Both the position numbers and the translations under genes were made by a program. The notes below the pieces were generated by a model, which was given only the letters and a program-made list of their open reading frames with translations, was not told where the DNA came from and made no database searches. From Microbacterium sp. VKM Ac-2870 (GTDB lineage Bacteria > Actinomycetota > Actinomycetes > Actinomycetales > Microbacteriaceae), in the NCBI RefSeq assembly GCF_015350795.1, contig NZ_JADKSH010000005.1:124001-188000 (forward strand): DNA of 64,000 nt, in the 5' to 3' direction. The first letter of the stretch is position 1, and the number at the start of each line of letters is the position of its first letter. Shown in pieces: positions 41,424-50,812 of this stretch.

Positions 41424-42869
41424 ATGGACTTCCTGGATCCGCTGCTGCTCGCCCGCTGGCAGTTCGGCCTCACCACCCTGTACCACTTCATCTTCGTGCC
41501 GCTCACGCTCGGCATGTCGCTGTTCGTCGCCATCTTCCAGACCATGTGGCACCGCACGGCCGACGTGAAGTGGCTGCACCTGACGCGCTTCTTCGGGAAG
41601 ATCTTCCTGATCAACTTCGCGATGGGCATCGTGACCGGCATCGTGCAGGAGTTCCAGTTCGGCATGAACTGGTCGAGCTACTCCCGGTTCGTCGGCGATG
41701 TGTTCGGCGCCCCGCTGGCCTTCGAGGGCCTCATGGCGTTCTTCTTCGAGGCAACCTTCATCGGCCTGTGGATCTTCGGCTGGAACAAGCTGCCGCGGCG
41801 CATCCACCTGCTCACCATCTGGATGACGGTGGTGGGAACGTGGCTCTCCGCGTACTTCATCCTCGCCGCGAACGCGTTCATGCAGAACCCCAAGGGCTAC
41901 CAGATGTCCGCCGAGGGCCATCGCGCCGAGATGGCCGACTTCTGGCAGGTGCTCACCAACCCGGTCGCGCTGACGCAGCTGCCCCACACGCTGTCGTCCG
42001 CGATCATGTTCGCCGCGGGCGTCGTGATCGCGGCATCCGCGTGGCACCTCGCCCGCAAGCAGAACATCGACATGATGCGCCCCGCGCTGAAGTTCGGCCT
42101 CTGGGCGATGATCATCGGCTTCGTGGCCGTCTTCCTCTCGGGCGACCAGCTGGGCCTGGTGATGGTGCAGACGCAGCCGATGAAGATGGCCGCGGCGGAG
42201 GCGATGTTCAACTCTGCATGCGGAACGAACGCGTCGTTCTCGATCTTCTCCATCGGCACGCCCGACGGCACCGGTGAGGTGTGGTCGCTGCGGGTGCCGT
42301 ACGTGCTCGCGTTCCTCTCGACACACGACTTCAACGGCTGCGTCGAGGGCATCAACGACCTCAATCAGCTGTACACGACGCAGATGTTCCCGCAGTTCGC
42401 CGACCAGGTGAACGGCAACTTCGCGCCGATCCTCTGGATCACTTACTGGGCGTTCCGCTGGATGATGGGCTTCGGTCTCCTGTCTACCGCCATCGCCGCT
42501 GCCGGCCTCTGGGTCACGCGCAAGAAGGCCAAGCGTCCCGTCGCCGGCTGGATGTGGAAGCTCGCGATCTGGCAGGCACCGCTGGCTCTGCTCGGCATCC
42601 TCGTCGGGTGGATCTTCACCGAGATGGGCCGTCAGCCCTGGATCGTGTTCGGCTTGATGCTCACCCAGGACGGCGTCTCGCCCAACGTTCCCGGATGGAC
42701 CGTGCTGATCTCGCTCATCGCCTTCACCGCGATCTACGCGATCCTCGCCGTCGTGGAGTTCGGTCTGATCTTCAAGACCGTCAAGGAAGGCCCCCAACCG
42801 CTGCCCGGACCCGGAGACCCCGACCCGTCGGACGTCCCGGTCGATGAGACCCCGTCCACGGTCTACTAG
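41424..42869 (+). CDS. cydA: Cytochrome bd ubiquinol/menaquinol oxidase subunit I
   Basis: 481 residues from ATG 41424, since CGGAAGG lies 6 nt before it and directly abuts the alternative ATG 41418. It starts DFLDPLLLARWQFGLTTLYH with the first heme His (about 21). LPHTLSSAIMF carries the second heme His, and FRWMMGFG the heme Met. GRQPW (about 400) is the end of the Q loop, which is the short form. Membrane-embedded, it oxidises menaquinol and reduces O2 at low oxygen tension. First gene of cydABDC. A weak CTGA-GTACCT-TCAG repeat (41375-41388) precedes it. Confidence 0.97.
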   Translation: MDFLDPLLLARWQFGLTTLYHFIFVPLTLGMSLFVAIFQTMWHRTADVKWLHLTRFFGKIFLINFAMGIVTGIVQEFQFGMNWSSYSRFVGDVFGAPLAFEGLMAFFFEATFIGLWIFGWNKLPRRIHLLTIWMTVVGTWLSAYFILAANAFMQNPKGYQMSAEGHRAEMADFWQVLTNPVALTQLPHTLSSAIMFAAGVVIAASAWHLARKQNIDMMRPALKFGLWAMIIGFVAVFLSGDQLGLVMVQTQPMKMAAAEAMFNSACGTNASFSIFSIGTPDGTGEVWSLRVPYVLAFLSTHDFNGCVEGINDLNQLYTTQMFPQFADQVNGNFAPILWITYWAFRWMMGFGLLSTAIAAAGLWVTRKKAKRPVAGWMWKLAIWQAPLALLGILVGWIFTEMGRQPWIVFGLMLTQDGVSPNVPGWTVLISLIAFTAIYAILAVVEFGLIFKTVKEGPQPLPGPGDPDPSDVPVDETPSTVY

Positions 42870-42877
42870 GAGCTGAC

Positions 42878-43912
42878 ATGGACCTCGCATACCTCTGGTT
42901 CTTCATCGTCGGAGTGCTGTTCGTCGGCTACTTCGTGCTCGACGGCTTCGACTTCGGAGTCGGCATGTCGCTGCCCTTCCTCGGCAAGGACGAGGTGTCG
43001 CGCCGCCAGGTGATCAACACCATCGGGCCGGTGTGGGACCTCAACGAGACCTGGGTGATCGTCGCCGGCGCGTGCCTGTTCGCCGCGTTCCCGGAGTGGT
43101 ACGCGACGCTTTTCAGTGGCTTCTACCTGCCCCTGCTGCTCATCCTGCTGGCCCTCATCGCCCGCGGCGTCTCGTTCGAGTACCGCCACCAGCGCGACGA
43201 CCTGCGCTGGAAGCGCCGCTTCGACTGGATGATCACGATCGGCTCCGCCGTGCCGGCGCTGCTGTGGGGCGTCGCGGTGGGCAACATCGTGCAGGGCGTG
43301 CCGATCGATGCCGACAAGAACTTCACCGGCAGCCTCTTCACCCTGCTCAACCCCTACGGGTTGTGGGTCGGCGTGACCACCCTGCTGCTGTTCTTCCTGC
43401 ACGGCGTCTACTTCGTCGGGCTGAAGACAGACGGCCCGGTGCACCACGATGCACAGGCGCTGGGCAAGAAGCTCGCGATCCCGACGGTCGTCTTCGCCGC
43501 CGGCACCGTGGTCTGGACGATCTTCCTGGCCGCGGGACGCGAAGCCCCGCTGCTGTGGGCGGTCATCGCGTGCGGCGTGATCGCCGCCGTCGCGCTGCTG
43601 ATCTCGGTCGCCGCGAACTGGGCCGACCGCGACGGACGGGCATTCGCGGCCGGTGCGATCACGATCGTGTTCGCGGTGCTGACCCTGTGGCTGGCGCTCT
43701 TCCCGTACGTCATGCCCTCGAGCACGGACGATGCGTTCAGCCTCACGATCTCCAACGCGTCGAGCACGCCGCTGACGCTGCAGATCATGTCGTGGGCTGC
43801 GCTCATCTTCCTGCCGCTGGTGCTGGCCTACCAGGCCTGGACCTACTGGATCTTCCGCAAGCGCATCACGCGCTCCACGATCGAGAAGGCAGAGCTGACC
43901 GGAGCGCACTGA
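42878..43912 (+). CDS. cydB: Cytochrome bd oxidase subunit II
   Basis: 344 residues, eight or nine helices. MDLAYLWFFIVGVLFVGYFVL-DGFDFGVG is the typical start, followed by NTIGPVWDLNETWVIVAG (about 46-63), the quinol-oxidase CydB signature, and RGVSFEYRHQ (about 96-105). It lies 8 bp after cydA with its own GGAG and completes the bd oxidase. A large hairpin separates it from cydD. Confidence 0.97.
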   Translation: MDLAYLWFFIVGVLFVGYFVLDGFDFGVGMSLPFLGKDEVSRRQVINTIGPVWDLNETWVIVAGACLFAAFPEWYATLFSGFYLPLLLILLALIARGVSFEYRHQRDDLRWKRRFDWMITIGSAVPALLWGVAVGNIVQGVPIDADKNFTGSLFTLLNPYGLWVGVTTLLLFFLHGVYFVGLKTDGPVHHDAQALGKKLAIPTVVFAAGTVVWTIFLAAGREAPLLWAVIACGVIAAVALLISVAANWADRDGRAFAAGAITIVFAVLTLWLALFPYVMPSSTDDAFSLTISNASSTPLTLQIMSWAALIFLPLVLAYQAWTYWIFRKRITRSTIEKAELTGAH

Positions 43913-43923
43913 CGCTCCCCCGC

Positions 43924-43962
43924 CGGCCCCGGCACTCGCCCGACGGGTGAGGACCGGGGCCG
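43924..43962 (+). terminator. Intercistronic hairpin between cydB and cydD
   Basis: CGGCCCCGG (43924-43932) pairs with CCGGGGCCG (43954-43962), and inside it CTCGCCC pairs with GGGTGAG (43935-43941 with 43945-43951) around a GAC loop. There is no T run. TATGTT (43966-43971) just after it could be a new -10, so the hairpin may attenuate or stabilise oxidase mRNA while cydDC has separate control. Confidence 0.65.
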
Positions 43963-43990
43963 ACGTATGTTTATGAGGCAGGATCGAAGG

Positions 43991-45715
43991 ATGGCGACGG
44001 TGACCGAACAGCAGCGCACGCGTGTGCGCCCGGTCGACCCGCGACTGATTCGCTACGCGTCGGCATCCCGCGCCTTCTTCGTCGCGATCGCCGTGATCGG
44101 CGCGGCGCAGACCGCCGTGATCGTCGCCTTCGCGTGGCTGCTCACGCACGCCGTCACCAGGGCGATCGAGGGGATGCCGTGGGCCGAGCTCATCGCGATC
44201 CTCACCGCTCTCGCGGGCGTCATCGCCCTGCGTGCTGTCCTCCTCTGGGCGCGCGAGGTGCTGTCGGCACGCGCCGCCGCTCGCGTGCAGGCACAACTGC
44301 GGGCGCAGCTGGTGGATGCCGTCGGCATCCTGGGCCCGGGCTGGCTCGCCCGCCGCAACACGGCACAACTGGCCGTGACCGCGGGCCGCGGGCTCGAAGC
44401 GCTCGACGCGTACTTCGCGCGGTACCTGCCGCAGCTGGTGCTGACGGTCATCACGACCCCGGTGCTGCTGGCGGTCATGTGGTGGCAGGACTGGATCTCC
44501 GGGCTCACCGTGCTGCTCACCCTCCCGCTCATCCCGCTGTTCATGGTGCTGATCGGTCTGGCGACCCGCACCGTGCAGCAGAAGCAGTGGCAGACCCTGG
44601 GGCGACTCGCCGCGCGCTTCGCCGACACCGTGCAGGGACTGTCGACTCTGAAGGTCTTCGGTCGCCAGCATCGCGCGGTGCGATCGATCGAGAAGGTCAC
44701 CGACACCTACCGCGGCGAGACGATGCGCGTGCTGCGTGTCTCGTTCCTCTCCGGTTTCGCCCTCGAGCTGCTGGCCTCCATCTCGGTGGCGATCGTCGCG
44801 GTCTCGATCGGCTTCCGTTTGCTCGACGGGTCGCTGACGCTCGTCGTCGGGCTGTTCGTGCTGCTGCTCGCACCGGAGGCGTACCTACCACTGCGCCAAG
44901 TGGGCGTGCAGTTCCACGCTGCTGCGGAAGGCGTCGCCGCCACGGAGGACATCTTCGCCGTGCTCGATGAGGCGCGCGCCACCTCGACGACACCGTCCGC
45001 GGAGCCGACGGCCTCGCCGCGGGCGGTCGGCGGGCTTCTCGACGTGCGCGACCTTCGCGTGCGCCGCGGCGAGCTGACCCTGCCTGCGGTGAGTTTCACC
45101 GCCGCGCCCGGCACCGTCACCCTCATCGAAGGCCCCAGCGGCGCCGGCAAGTCGAGCGTTCTCGCGGCGCTGCGCGACGCGGCACCGTTCGCGGGTGAGG
45201 CCGAGATCGACGGCGTTCCTGTGACGACCCTCTCCCCCGCCGCGTGGCTCGCCTGGGCCGGCCAGAACCCCGGCCTCATCGCGGGCACCATCGCCGACAA
45301 CGTCGCGCTCGGCGACGAGGACGACCCGGCGGATGCCGGGGGCTCCCCGTCACGCGCGGAGCTCATGGCCCACGCGCTGCGCATCGCTCAGGCCGACGAA
45401 CTCGACCCGGCACTCGAACTCGGCGTCCAGGGCGCCGGGCTGTCTGGTGGTCAGGCGCAGCGGGTGGCCGTCGCCCGGGCGGTCTTCCGTCATCTGCGCG
45501 GTCGCGCGCCGGTGATCGCGCTCGACGAGCCGAGCTCCGCGCTGGATGCGGAGACCGAGGCGGCGCTCTGGGGTGGGGTGCGGGACCTCGCGGATGCCGG
45601 GGCCACCGTGGTTCTCATCTCGCACCGGCGTAGCGCCCGCACCATCGCGGATCAGATCGTCGCGCTGGGCGCAGCACCCGCGGCACCGCGCGCGACGCCG
45701 GAGGCGATCGCATGA
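43991..45715 (+). CDS. cydD: Thiol reductant ABC exporter subunit CydD
   Basis: 574 residues from ATG 43991. The type IV ABC exporter has six helices (about 15-290), then a nucleotide-binding domain: Walker A EGPSGAGKSSVL (about 380-391), signature LSGGQAQR (about 487-494), Walker B VIALDEPSSALD (about 511-522). CydDC exports cysteine and glutathione-like reductants to the periplasm and is needed for bd oxidase assembly. The stop overlaps cydC (ATGA). Confidence 0.95.
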   Translation: MATVTEQQRTRVRPVDPRLIRYASASRAFFVAIAVIGAAQTAVIVAFAWLLTHAVTRAIEGMPWAELIAILTALAGVIALRAVLLWAREVLSARAAARVQAQLRAQLVDAVGILGPGWLARRNTAQLAVTAGRGLEALDAYFARYLPQLVLTVITTPVLLAVMWWQDWISGLTVLLTLPLIPLFMVLIGLATRTVQQKQWQTLGRLAARFADTVQGLSTLKVFGRQHRAVRSIEKVTDTYRGETMRVLRVSFLSGFALELLASISVAIVAVSIGFRLLDGSLTLVVGLFVLLLAPEAYLPLRQVGVQFHAAAEGVAATEDIFAVLDEARATSTTPSAEPTASPRAVGGLLDVRDLRVRRGELTLPAVSFTAAPGTVTLIEGPSGAGKSSVLAALRDAAPFAGEAEIDGVPVTTLSPAAWLAWAGQNPGLIAGTIADNVALGDEDDPADAGGSPSRAELMAHALRIAQADELDPALELGVQGAGLSGGQAQRVAVARAVFRHLRGRAPVIALDEPSSALDAETEAALWGGVRDLADAGATVVLISHRRSARTIADQIVALGAAPAAPRATPEAIA

Positions 45716-47379
45716 CGCACGCGAACGATGTCCTTCGCCGGGCCATGCCGCCGTGGCGGCGGTTCTGGCCGGGCGCGGCATCCGGATTCCTCTCCGAAGC
45801 ATCCGCGGTCGCCCTGCTGGCGTGCAGCGCCTGGCTCATCGTGCGGGCCAGCGAACAGCCGGCCGTGATGTACCTGTCGGCGGCCGTCGTGGGCGTGCGC
45901 GCGTTCGCCCTCAGCCGTGCCGCGTTCCGCTACACCGAACGTCTCACCAGCCACGATGCCGCCCTCCGGCAGCTCGCCGTCACGCGCACCGACCTCGTCC
46001 GCCGGCTGATCCCGCTCGCGCCCGACGGCCTCACGCGCACGCGGCGCGGGTCGGTGCTGGGCGCTCTCGTCGACGATGTCGACGAACTGCAGAACCTGCC
46101 GCTGCGCGTCGTTCTGCCGCTCGTCTCGTCGGCGACGGTGGCCATCGGCGCCGTGGCGCTCGTCGCGGCGGTGTGGTGGCCCGCAGCGCTCACGCTCCTC
46201 GCCTGTCTCGTGGTCGCGGCGGTCGTCGCGGGAGGATGGGGCTGGGCGGCGGGCTCACGCGCGGAGCGGTCGATCGCTCCGCTGCGCGCGCGCCTCGCCG
46301 ACGCCGTACTCGATCACCTCGCCAGCCTCGATGTGCTCACCGCCTACGGCGCCGCCGCGCGCAGCGCCGAGCGCATCACCGCCGCCGACGCCGAACTGCG
46401 CCGAGCCGTGACCCGCCGCGCCGGCGCGCAGGCCGGAACGACCGCGCTCGTGTCGGTTCTCGCCGGAGCGGCATCGCTGCTGGCCGTGCTGAGCGCCGTC
46501 CCCGCCGTCGGCGACGGCACGATCACCGGTCCGGCGTTCGCGGTCGCCGTGCTCGTGCCGATGGCGGTGTTCGAGGTCTTCGCGGCCGTTCCCGCCGCGG
46601 CTTCCTCGTGGCGACAGGTGCGCGCGGCGGCCGAACGCATCGCCCGAGCCGTGCCCGACAGCGTGCCCGCCGGTGTGCCGACAGATGCCATCGCCCCGAC
46701 CGGCACCCCGCCCGACCTCGGCACAGGACTCGAACTGCACGGCGTCGACGCGCGCTGGCCGGGCGCCGACGACGATGCGCTGCACGGACTGGATCTGGCC
46801 GTCGCCCCCGGCGAGCGCGTGCTCGTGGTGGGATCGAGCGGGGCGGGCAAGACGACGGTCGCCCACGTGCTGGTGCGCTTCCTCGACATCGCCGCCGGCA
46901 GCTACACGATCGGTGGCGTCGACGTGCGAGAGCTCAACCCCGACGACGTCCGCGAGACGGTCGGGCTCTGTGAGCAGCAGCCGATGCTGTTCGACGAGGA
47001 CATCCGTCAGAACCTCCTCTTCGCGCACGACACCGCCACCGATGCCGAGCTGGAGGCCGTGCTGCAGCGCGTCGGTCTCGGCGACTGGCTGCGCGAGCGC
47101 GGCGGACTCGACGCGCGCGTGGGTGAGCGCGGCGCCCTCGTGTCGGGCGGACAGGCGCAGCGCATCGCTCTGGCCCGTGCCCTGCTGCATGGATTCCCCG
47201 TGCTGGTGCTCGACGAGCCGACCGCCGGTGTCGACGTCGATGCGTCCGATGCACTGCTGACCGACCTGTTGTCTGCGGTCGGATCCGACCGCGCGGTCAT
47301 CTTGATCTCGCACGTCGAGGTGCCCGACGGCCTGGTCGATCGCACCGTCCGCCTGGCCGGTGGCCGTATCGACGCCTGA
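45712..47379 (+). CDS. cydC: Thiol reductant ABC exporter subunit CydC
   Basis: 555 residues. The exporter helices start PPWRRFWPGAASGFLSEASA (about 11-30). Nucleotide-binding domain: Walker A GSSGAGKTTVA (about 375-385), signature VSGGQAQR (about 478-485), Walker B VLVLDEPTAGVDV. It pairs with CydD. ATGA overlap with cydD gives translational coupling. The 3' end faces moaA with a short hairpin (47386-47400) at the junction. Confidence 0.95.
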   Translation: MTHANDVLRRAMPPWRRFWPGAASGFLSEASAVALLACSAWLIVRASEQPAVMYLSAAVVGVRAFALSRAAFRYTERLTSHDAALRQLAVTRTDLVRRLIPLAPDGLTRTRRGSVLGALVDDVDELQNLPLRVVLPLVSSATVAIGAVALVAAVWWPAALTLLACLVVAAVVAGGWGWAAGSRAERSIAPLRARLADAVLDHLASLDVLTAYGAAARSAERITAADAELRRAVTRRAGAQAGTTALVSVLAGAASLLAVLSAVPAVGDGTITGPAFAVAVLVPMAVFEVFAAVPAAASSWRQVRAAAERIARAVPDSVPAGVPTDAIAPTGTPPDLGTGLELHGVDARWPGADDDALHGLDLAVAPGERVLVVGSSGAGKTTVAHVLVRFLDIAAGSYTIGGVDVRELNPDDVRETVGLCEQQPMLFDEDIRQNLLFAHDTATDAELEAVLQRVGLGDWLRERGGLDARVGERGALVSGGQAQRIALARALLHGFPVLVLDEPTAGVDVDASDALLTDLLSAVGSDRAVILISHVEVPDGLVDRTVRLAGGRIDA

Positions 47380-47392
47380 CGGCGAGCGGCTG

Positions 47393-48463
47393 CTAGCCGC
47401 CGATAGCGTTCATTCCGCGCACCGGCTGCAGGAACGACGGGTCGTCGATGGCGTGCCCGGGCAGTTTTCCCGCGACGCACGCGTGCAGCCGCGCCGCGAT
47501 CGGCTCCGAGCCCGGCTCTTCCGAGCGCAGCAGCGGCAGCAGGTCGTACTCATCGTTGGAGAAGAGACAGTTGCGCAGCTGTCCGTCGGCGGTCAGACGC
47601 AGACGGTCACAGGCTCCGCAGAACGGCGCGGTGACCGAGGCGATGACGCCCACCGCTGCAGGGCCGCCATCGAGCAGGAACCGTTCTGCCGGCGCGCCGC
47701 CGCGACCCGGGATCGGCTCCAGGCTCCACCGGGTCGCCAGCGCCGCGAGGATCTCGTCGCGCGTGACCATGCGGGCGCGATCCCAGGTGTGACCAGCATC
47801 CAACGGCATCTGCTCGATGAAGCGCATCTCGGCGTCGTGATCGAGCGCAAAGGCGACGAGGTCGACGAGCTCGTCCTCGTTGACGCCACGCATGGCAACG
47901 GCGTTGAGCTTGAGGGGACGAAGTCCCGACGCCGCGGCGGCGGCGATGCCCGCGCGCACGTCATCGAGCCGGTCGCGCCGGGTGAGTTCGCGGAAGCGGT
48001 CACGGTCGAGGGTGTCGATCGAGATGTTCAGGCGGTGCAGCCCAGCGGCGACCAGGTCCGGGAGCACCTCGCCCAGCCGGATGCCGTTGGTGGTCAGCGC
48101 GACCTCGACCGGCCCGGACGGCGACTCGAGGGCGGCGAGACGTCGGACGACGTCGACGATGTCGGCGCGCAACAAGGGTTCGCCGCCGGTGAGGCGGAAT
48201 GTCGTGATCCCGGATGCCGCGGCCACCTGCGCCACCCGCACGATCTCGTCCGTGGAGAGGATGCTGGTGCGAGCGAGCCACTCATTGCCCTGCTCGGGCA
48301 TGCAGTACGTGCAGCGCAGCGAGCAGCGGTCGGTGAGCGAGATGCGCAGGTCGCGATGCACCCGGCCGAAGCGGTCGACGAGCGGTTGGCCGAGGGCCGG
48401 AGCAGTCGGGTCCTCCGCCGACAGACTGCGCCCTGTGCGCAGAGTGAGGGGAACGGCGACCAT
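47393..48463 (-). CDS. moaA: GTP 3',8-cyclase
   Basis: 356 residues. The radical SAM cluster is DRCSLRCTYCMPEQG (about 45-59). The GTP-side [4Fe-4S] cluster cysteines are FCGACDRLRLTADGQLRNCL (about 279-298), and the protein ends in Gly-Gly (NAIGG), required for MoaA activity. It performs the first step of molybdopterin synthesis, making 3',8-cH2GTP. ATG 48463 has TAGCCT 6 nt upstream, so the gene is probably leaderless and separate from the other moa genes. Confidence 0.97.
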   Translation of the reverse strand: MVAVPLTLRTGRSLSAEDPTAPALGQPLVDRFGRVHRDLRISLTDRCSLRCTYCMPEQGNEWLARTSILSTDEIVRVAQVAAASGITTFRLTGGEPLLRADIVDVVRRLAALESPSGPVEVALTTNGIRLGEVLPDLVAAGLHRLNISIDTLDRDRFRELTRRDRLDDVRAGIAAAAASGLRPLKLNAVAMRGVNEDELVDLVAFALDHDAEMRFIEQMPLDAGHTWDRARMVTRDEILAALATRWSLEPIPGRGGAPAERFLLDGGPAAVGVIASVTAPFCGACDRLRLTADGQLRNCLFSNDEYDLLPLLRSEEPGSEPIAARLHACVAGKLPGHAIDDPSFLQPVRGMNAIGG

Positions 48464-48548
48464 GGTCCGAGGCTACCCGGCTCACGGCGGGGGTCGGCCG
48501 TGAGCACCGTGGGTAGTGACGACGGGACGGCAGAAGGTCTTGCAAGAT

Positions 48549-48564
48549 TCGAAGCTATGTTCTA
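48549..48564. promoter_or_regulatory. LexA (SOS) box-like site
   Basis: TCGAAGCTATGTTCTA matches the actinobacterial SOS box TCGAAC-N4-GTTCGA at 10 of 12 fixed positions. It lies in an AT-richer island upstream of the 75-residue ORF. Confidence 0.5.
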
Positions 48565-48645
48565 TATGAGGAGCAAGAAGTCCCGCGAGTGCCCGCCTCG
48601 GAGCGGGTCCTGTCCACCGGCATCTGCGCCGGTTCAGGGTGATCG

Positions 48646-48873
48646 ATGCACGCGTTGGTGGAGACCGGACTGAGGGATTCGCTGTGGCCGGCGTGGGACA
48701 GTGTCGTGACTCGGCTGCGTGCAGCGCGGCGGCGGATTGCGGCGGCCTACGCCGATGAGGCAGCGATCCTCGCCGAAGCGGTTGATCTGGTGGTGCTACG
48801 CGACCACCCACCCGCGACCGTCAGATTCGTGGCCGCTCCGCCCGAGCGCGCGGAAGGACACCCACCGTTCTGA
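48646..48873 (+). pseudogene. Possible truncated DUF222 (13E12-type) remnant
   Basis: 75 residues from ATG 48646. Codon choice (TTG, AGG, AGT, ACT, CTA, GCA, ATT) is unlike the neighbours, which suggests acquired or decaying sequence. AARRRIAAAYADEAAILAEA (about 26-45) resembles the N-terminal helical segment of DUF222/HNH '13E12' proteins, which are abundant in actinobacteria and often SOS-regulated. No HNH end is present. The upstream LexA-like site supports this origin. I am not sure of it; an unrelated small gene is possible. Confidence 0.4.
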
Positions 48874-48890
48874 GACGGCAGACGCGTAGA

Positions 48891-49991
48891 TCAGTGCGCG
48901 ATCACCCGCACGGCCGACGGATCGACCCGCAGTCGAACGAGGTCTCCCTCGCCGAGCCGGCCGTCCGTGATCGCGGTGATCGGAACATCGCAGACGATGT
49001 CCGGCTCCGCCGTGCGCACGCGCGCACCGGATGCCGTCGCCTCCAGCCGCACCACCGGAGCGGTCCAGGTCGCGACAGCATCCGCAGCATCCACGACGTC
49101 CGCCGCCTCCCCCTGACCGAACGGCTCCGTCGAGAGCTGCGGGTGCACGGCGGCGTGCGGGATGAATGCGACAGCATCCCCGTCGGCCCACCCCGGCGCC
49201 GCCAGTCGAAGTCGGCCGGAGCGCCAGATACCCGACTCGATCCGCCCGGGCACGCGATTCATCCCCGCCAGCGTCGCGACGAAGTCCGACGCCGGCGTCA
49301 TCAGCACGTCGCGGACGGCGCCCTCCTGCGACACCCGGCCGTCTTCGAGGACGATCAGGCGGGTGGCGAGCGCGACCGCATCGACGACATCGTGCGTCAC
49401 CATCACCGTGGTCACCTCCGCGGCGGGCAACCGCGCGACGAGCATCGCACGGATGTCGCCACGCGTCGCGGGATCGAGCGCCGTGAACGGCTCGTCCAGA
49501 AGCAGCACACGGGGCTCGGTCGCGAGCGCACGAGCCAGCGCGACACGCTGCTGCTGCCCGCCGGAGAGTTCCGCCGGACGCCGATGGCCCCGACCTGCGA
49601 GCCCGACGCGCTCCAGCCACTGCTCCGCCCGCGCACGGCGCTCGACGCGCGCGGCCGCCCGCCCGCCGCCGCCAGAGACGGAAATCCCGAAGGCCACGTT
49701 GTCCCGCGCGGACAGATGCGGGAACAGGTGCGGATCCTGCCCGAGCAGCACCACTCCGCGGCGCTGCGGAGAGGTCTGCACGTCGGCAGAGGAGACGACC
49801 TCCGAATCGATGCGCACCTCACCGCCCGAAGCGCGCAACAGGCCCGAGATCACGGCCAACACGCTCGACTTGCCCGCGCCACTCGGTCCCATGACCGCGA
49901 CGACCTCGCCTCCGGCCGCGGTGATCTCGGCATCCAGGACGAATCCGTCGCGCTGGACGATCACGTGCGCCGCGAGTGCCGGGGCGGTCAT
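48891..49991 (-). CDS. modC: Molybdate ABC transporter ATP-binding protein
   Basis: 366 residues from ATG 49991, overlapping the modB stop. Walker A VMGPSGAGKSSVL (about 33-45), signature LSGGQQQR (about 142-149), Walker B VLLLDEPFTALDPAT (about 162-176), THDVVDA. The C-terminal region (about 245-366) contains a TOBE-like domain with repeated beta strands, as in ModC where molybdate binds and regulates. It is the last gene of the mod operon with modA and modB. Confidence 0.93.
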   Translation of the reverse strand: MTAPALAAHVIVQRDGFVLDAEITAAGGEVVAVMGPSGAGKSSVLAVISGLLRASGGEVRIDSEVVSSADVQTSPQRRGVVLLGQDPHLFPHLSARDNVAFGISVSGGGGRAAARVERRARAEQWLERVGLAGRGHRRPAELSGGQQQRVALARALATEPRVLLLDEPFTALDPATRGDIRAMLVARLPAAEVTTVMVTHDVVDAVALATRLIVLEDGRVSQEGAVRDVLMTPASDFVATLAGMNRVPGRIESGIWRSGRLRLAAPGWADGDAVAFIPHAAVHPQLSTEPFGQGEAADVVDAADAVATWTAPVVRLEATASGARVRTAEPDIVCDVPITAITDGRLGEGDLVRLRVDPSAVRVIAH

Positions 49992-50812
49992 CGCGCCCCC
50001 GCACTCGCGGGGCGCCACCCGCGCACGAGCAGCAGCACGACCAAGGCCGTCACCAGCAGCAACAGCGACAACGCCACCGCCGTGCCCTGCGTGACACCCG
50101 CCCCGTTGAACGCGGTGTAGATCGCGAGCGGCATCGTCTGCGTCACACCGGGCGCATTGCCGGCCAACAGCGCGGTCGCCCCGAACTCACCGATCGCCCG
50201 GGAGAAGCACAGCACGACGCCGGCGACGAGTCCCGGTGCCGCCAGGGGCAGTGTGATCCGCCAGAAGATCCGCCACCGGCCCGCCCCGAGCGCCGCGGCC
50301 GCGCGCTCGTAGCCGGTGCCGGTGGCGCGCAGCGCTCCCTCCAACGCCAGCACGAGAAACGGGAGGGCGACGAAACTCTGCGCGATCACCACCGCCGTCG
50401 TGGTGAACGGGATGCGCACCCCGATCCCGGCGAGAACCTGCCCCAGCCAACCATTGCGGCCGAGCAGAAAGAGCAACGCGACCCCGCCGACCATCGGCGG
50501 AAGCACCAACGGCACGGTAACGACCGCCCGAAGGATGCCGGCGAGTCGAGACCCCGCGCGGGCGAGCAGCAGCGCCAACGGCACCCCGAGCACGAGGCAC
50601 ACGAGCGTTGCGAGTGCCCCGGTACCGAGCGACAGGCCCAATGCCGACAGCGCGGCCGGCGACGTGATGTCGGCCCAGAAAGTCGTCACATCGACGCGAC
50701 CGACGAGCGCGACCAGCGGAATGACGAGAAACGCGATCCCGACGATCGCGGGTACCAGCAGCCCCGGCGGCACGAACCCGCGCTCGGCCTGCGCGCGCGG
50801 GCGACGGATCAT
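49988..50812 (-). CDS. modB: Molybdate ABC transporter permease
   Basis: 274 residues from ATG 50812, which overlaps the modA stop (ATGA). Six helices with the typical MPPMVGG-like LVLPPMVGGVALLFLLGRNG (about 98-117). The EAA loop is ERAAAALGAGRWRIFWRITL and FSRAIGEFGATALLAGN (about 200-220). The long open frame upstream in the same phase is antisense to real genes and not part of modB. It carries molybdate across the membrane with ModC. Confidence 0.94.
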   Translation of the reverse strand: MIRRPRAQAERGFVPPGLLVPAIVGIAFLVIPLVALVGRVDVTTFWADITSPAALSALGLSLGTGALATLVCLVLGVPLALLLARAGSRLAGILRAVVTVPLVLPPMVGGVALLFLLGRNGWLGQVLAGIGVRIPFTTTAVVIAQSFVALPFLVLALEGALRATGTGYERAAAALGAGRWRIFWRITLPLAAPGLVAGVVLCFSRAIGEFGATALLAGNAPGVTQTMPLAIYTAFNGAGVTQGTAVALSLLLLVTALVVLLLVRGWRPASAGAR

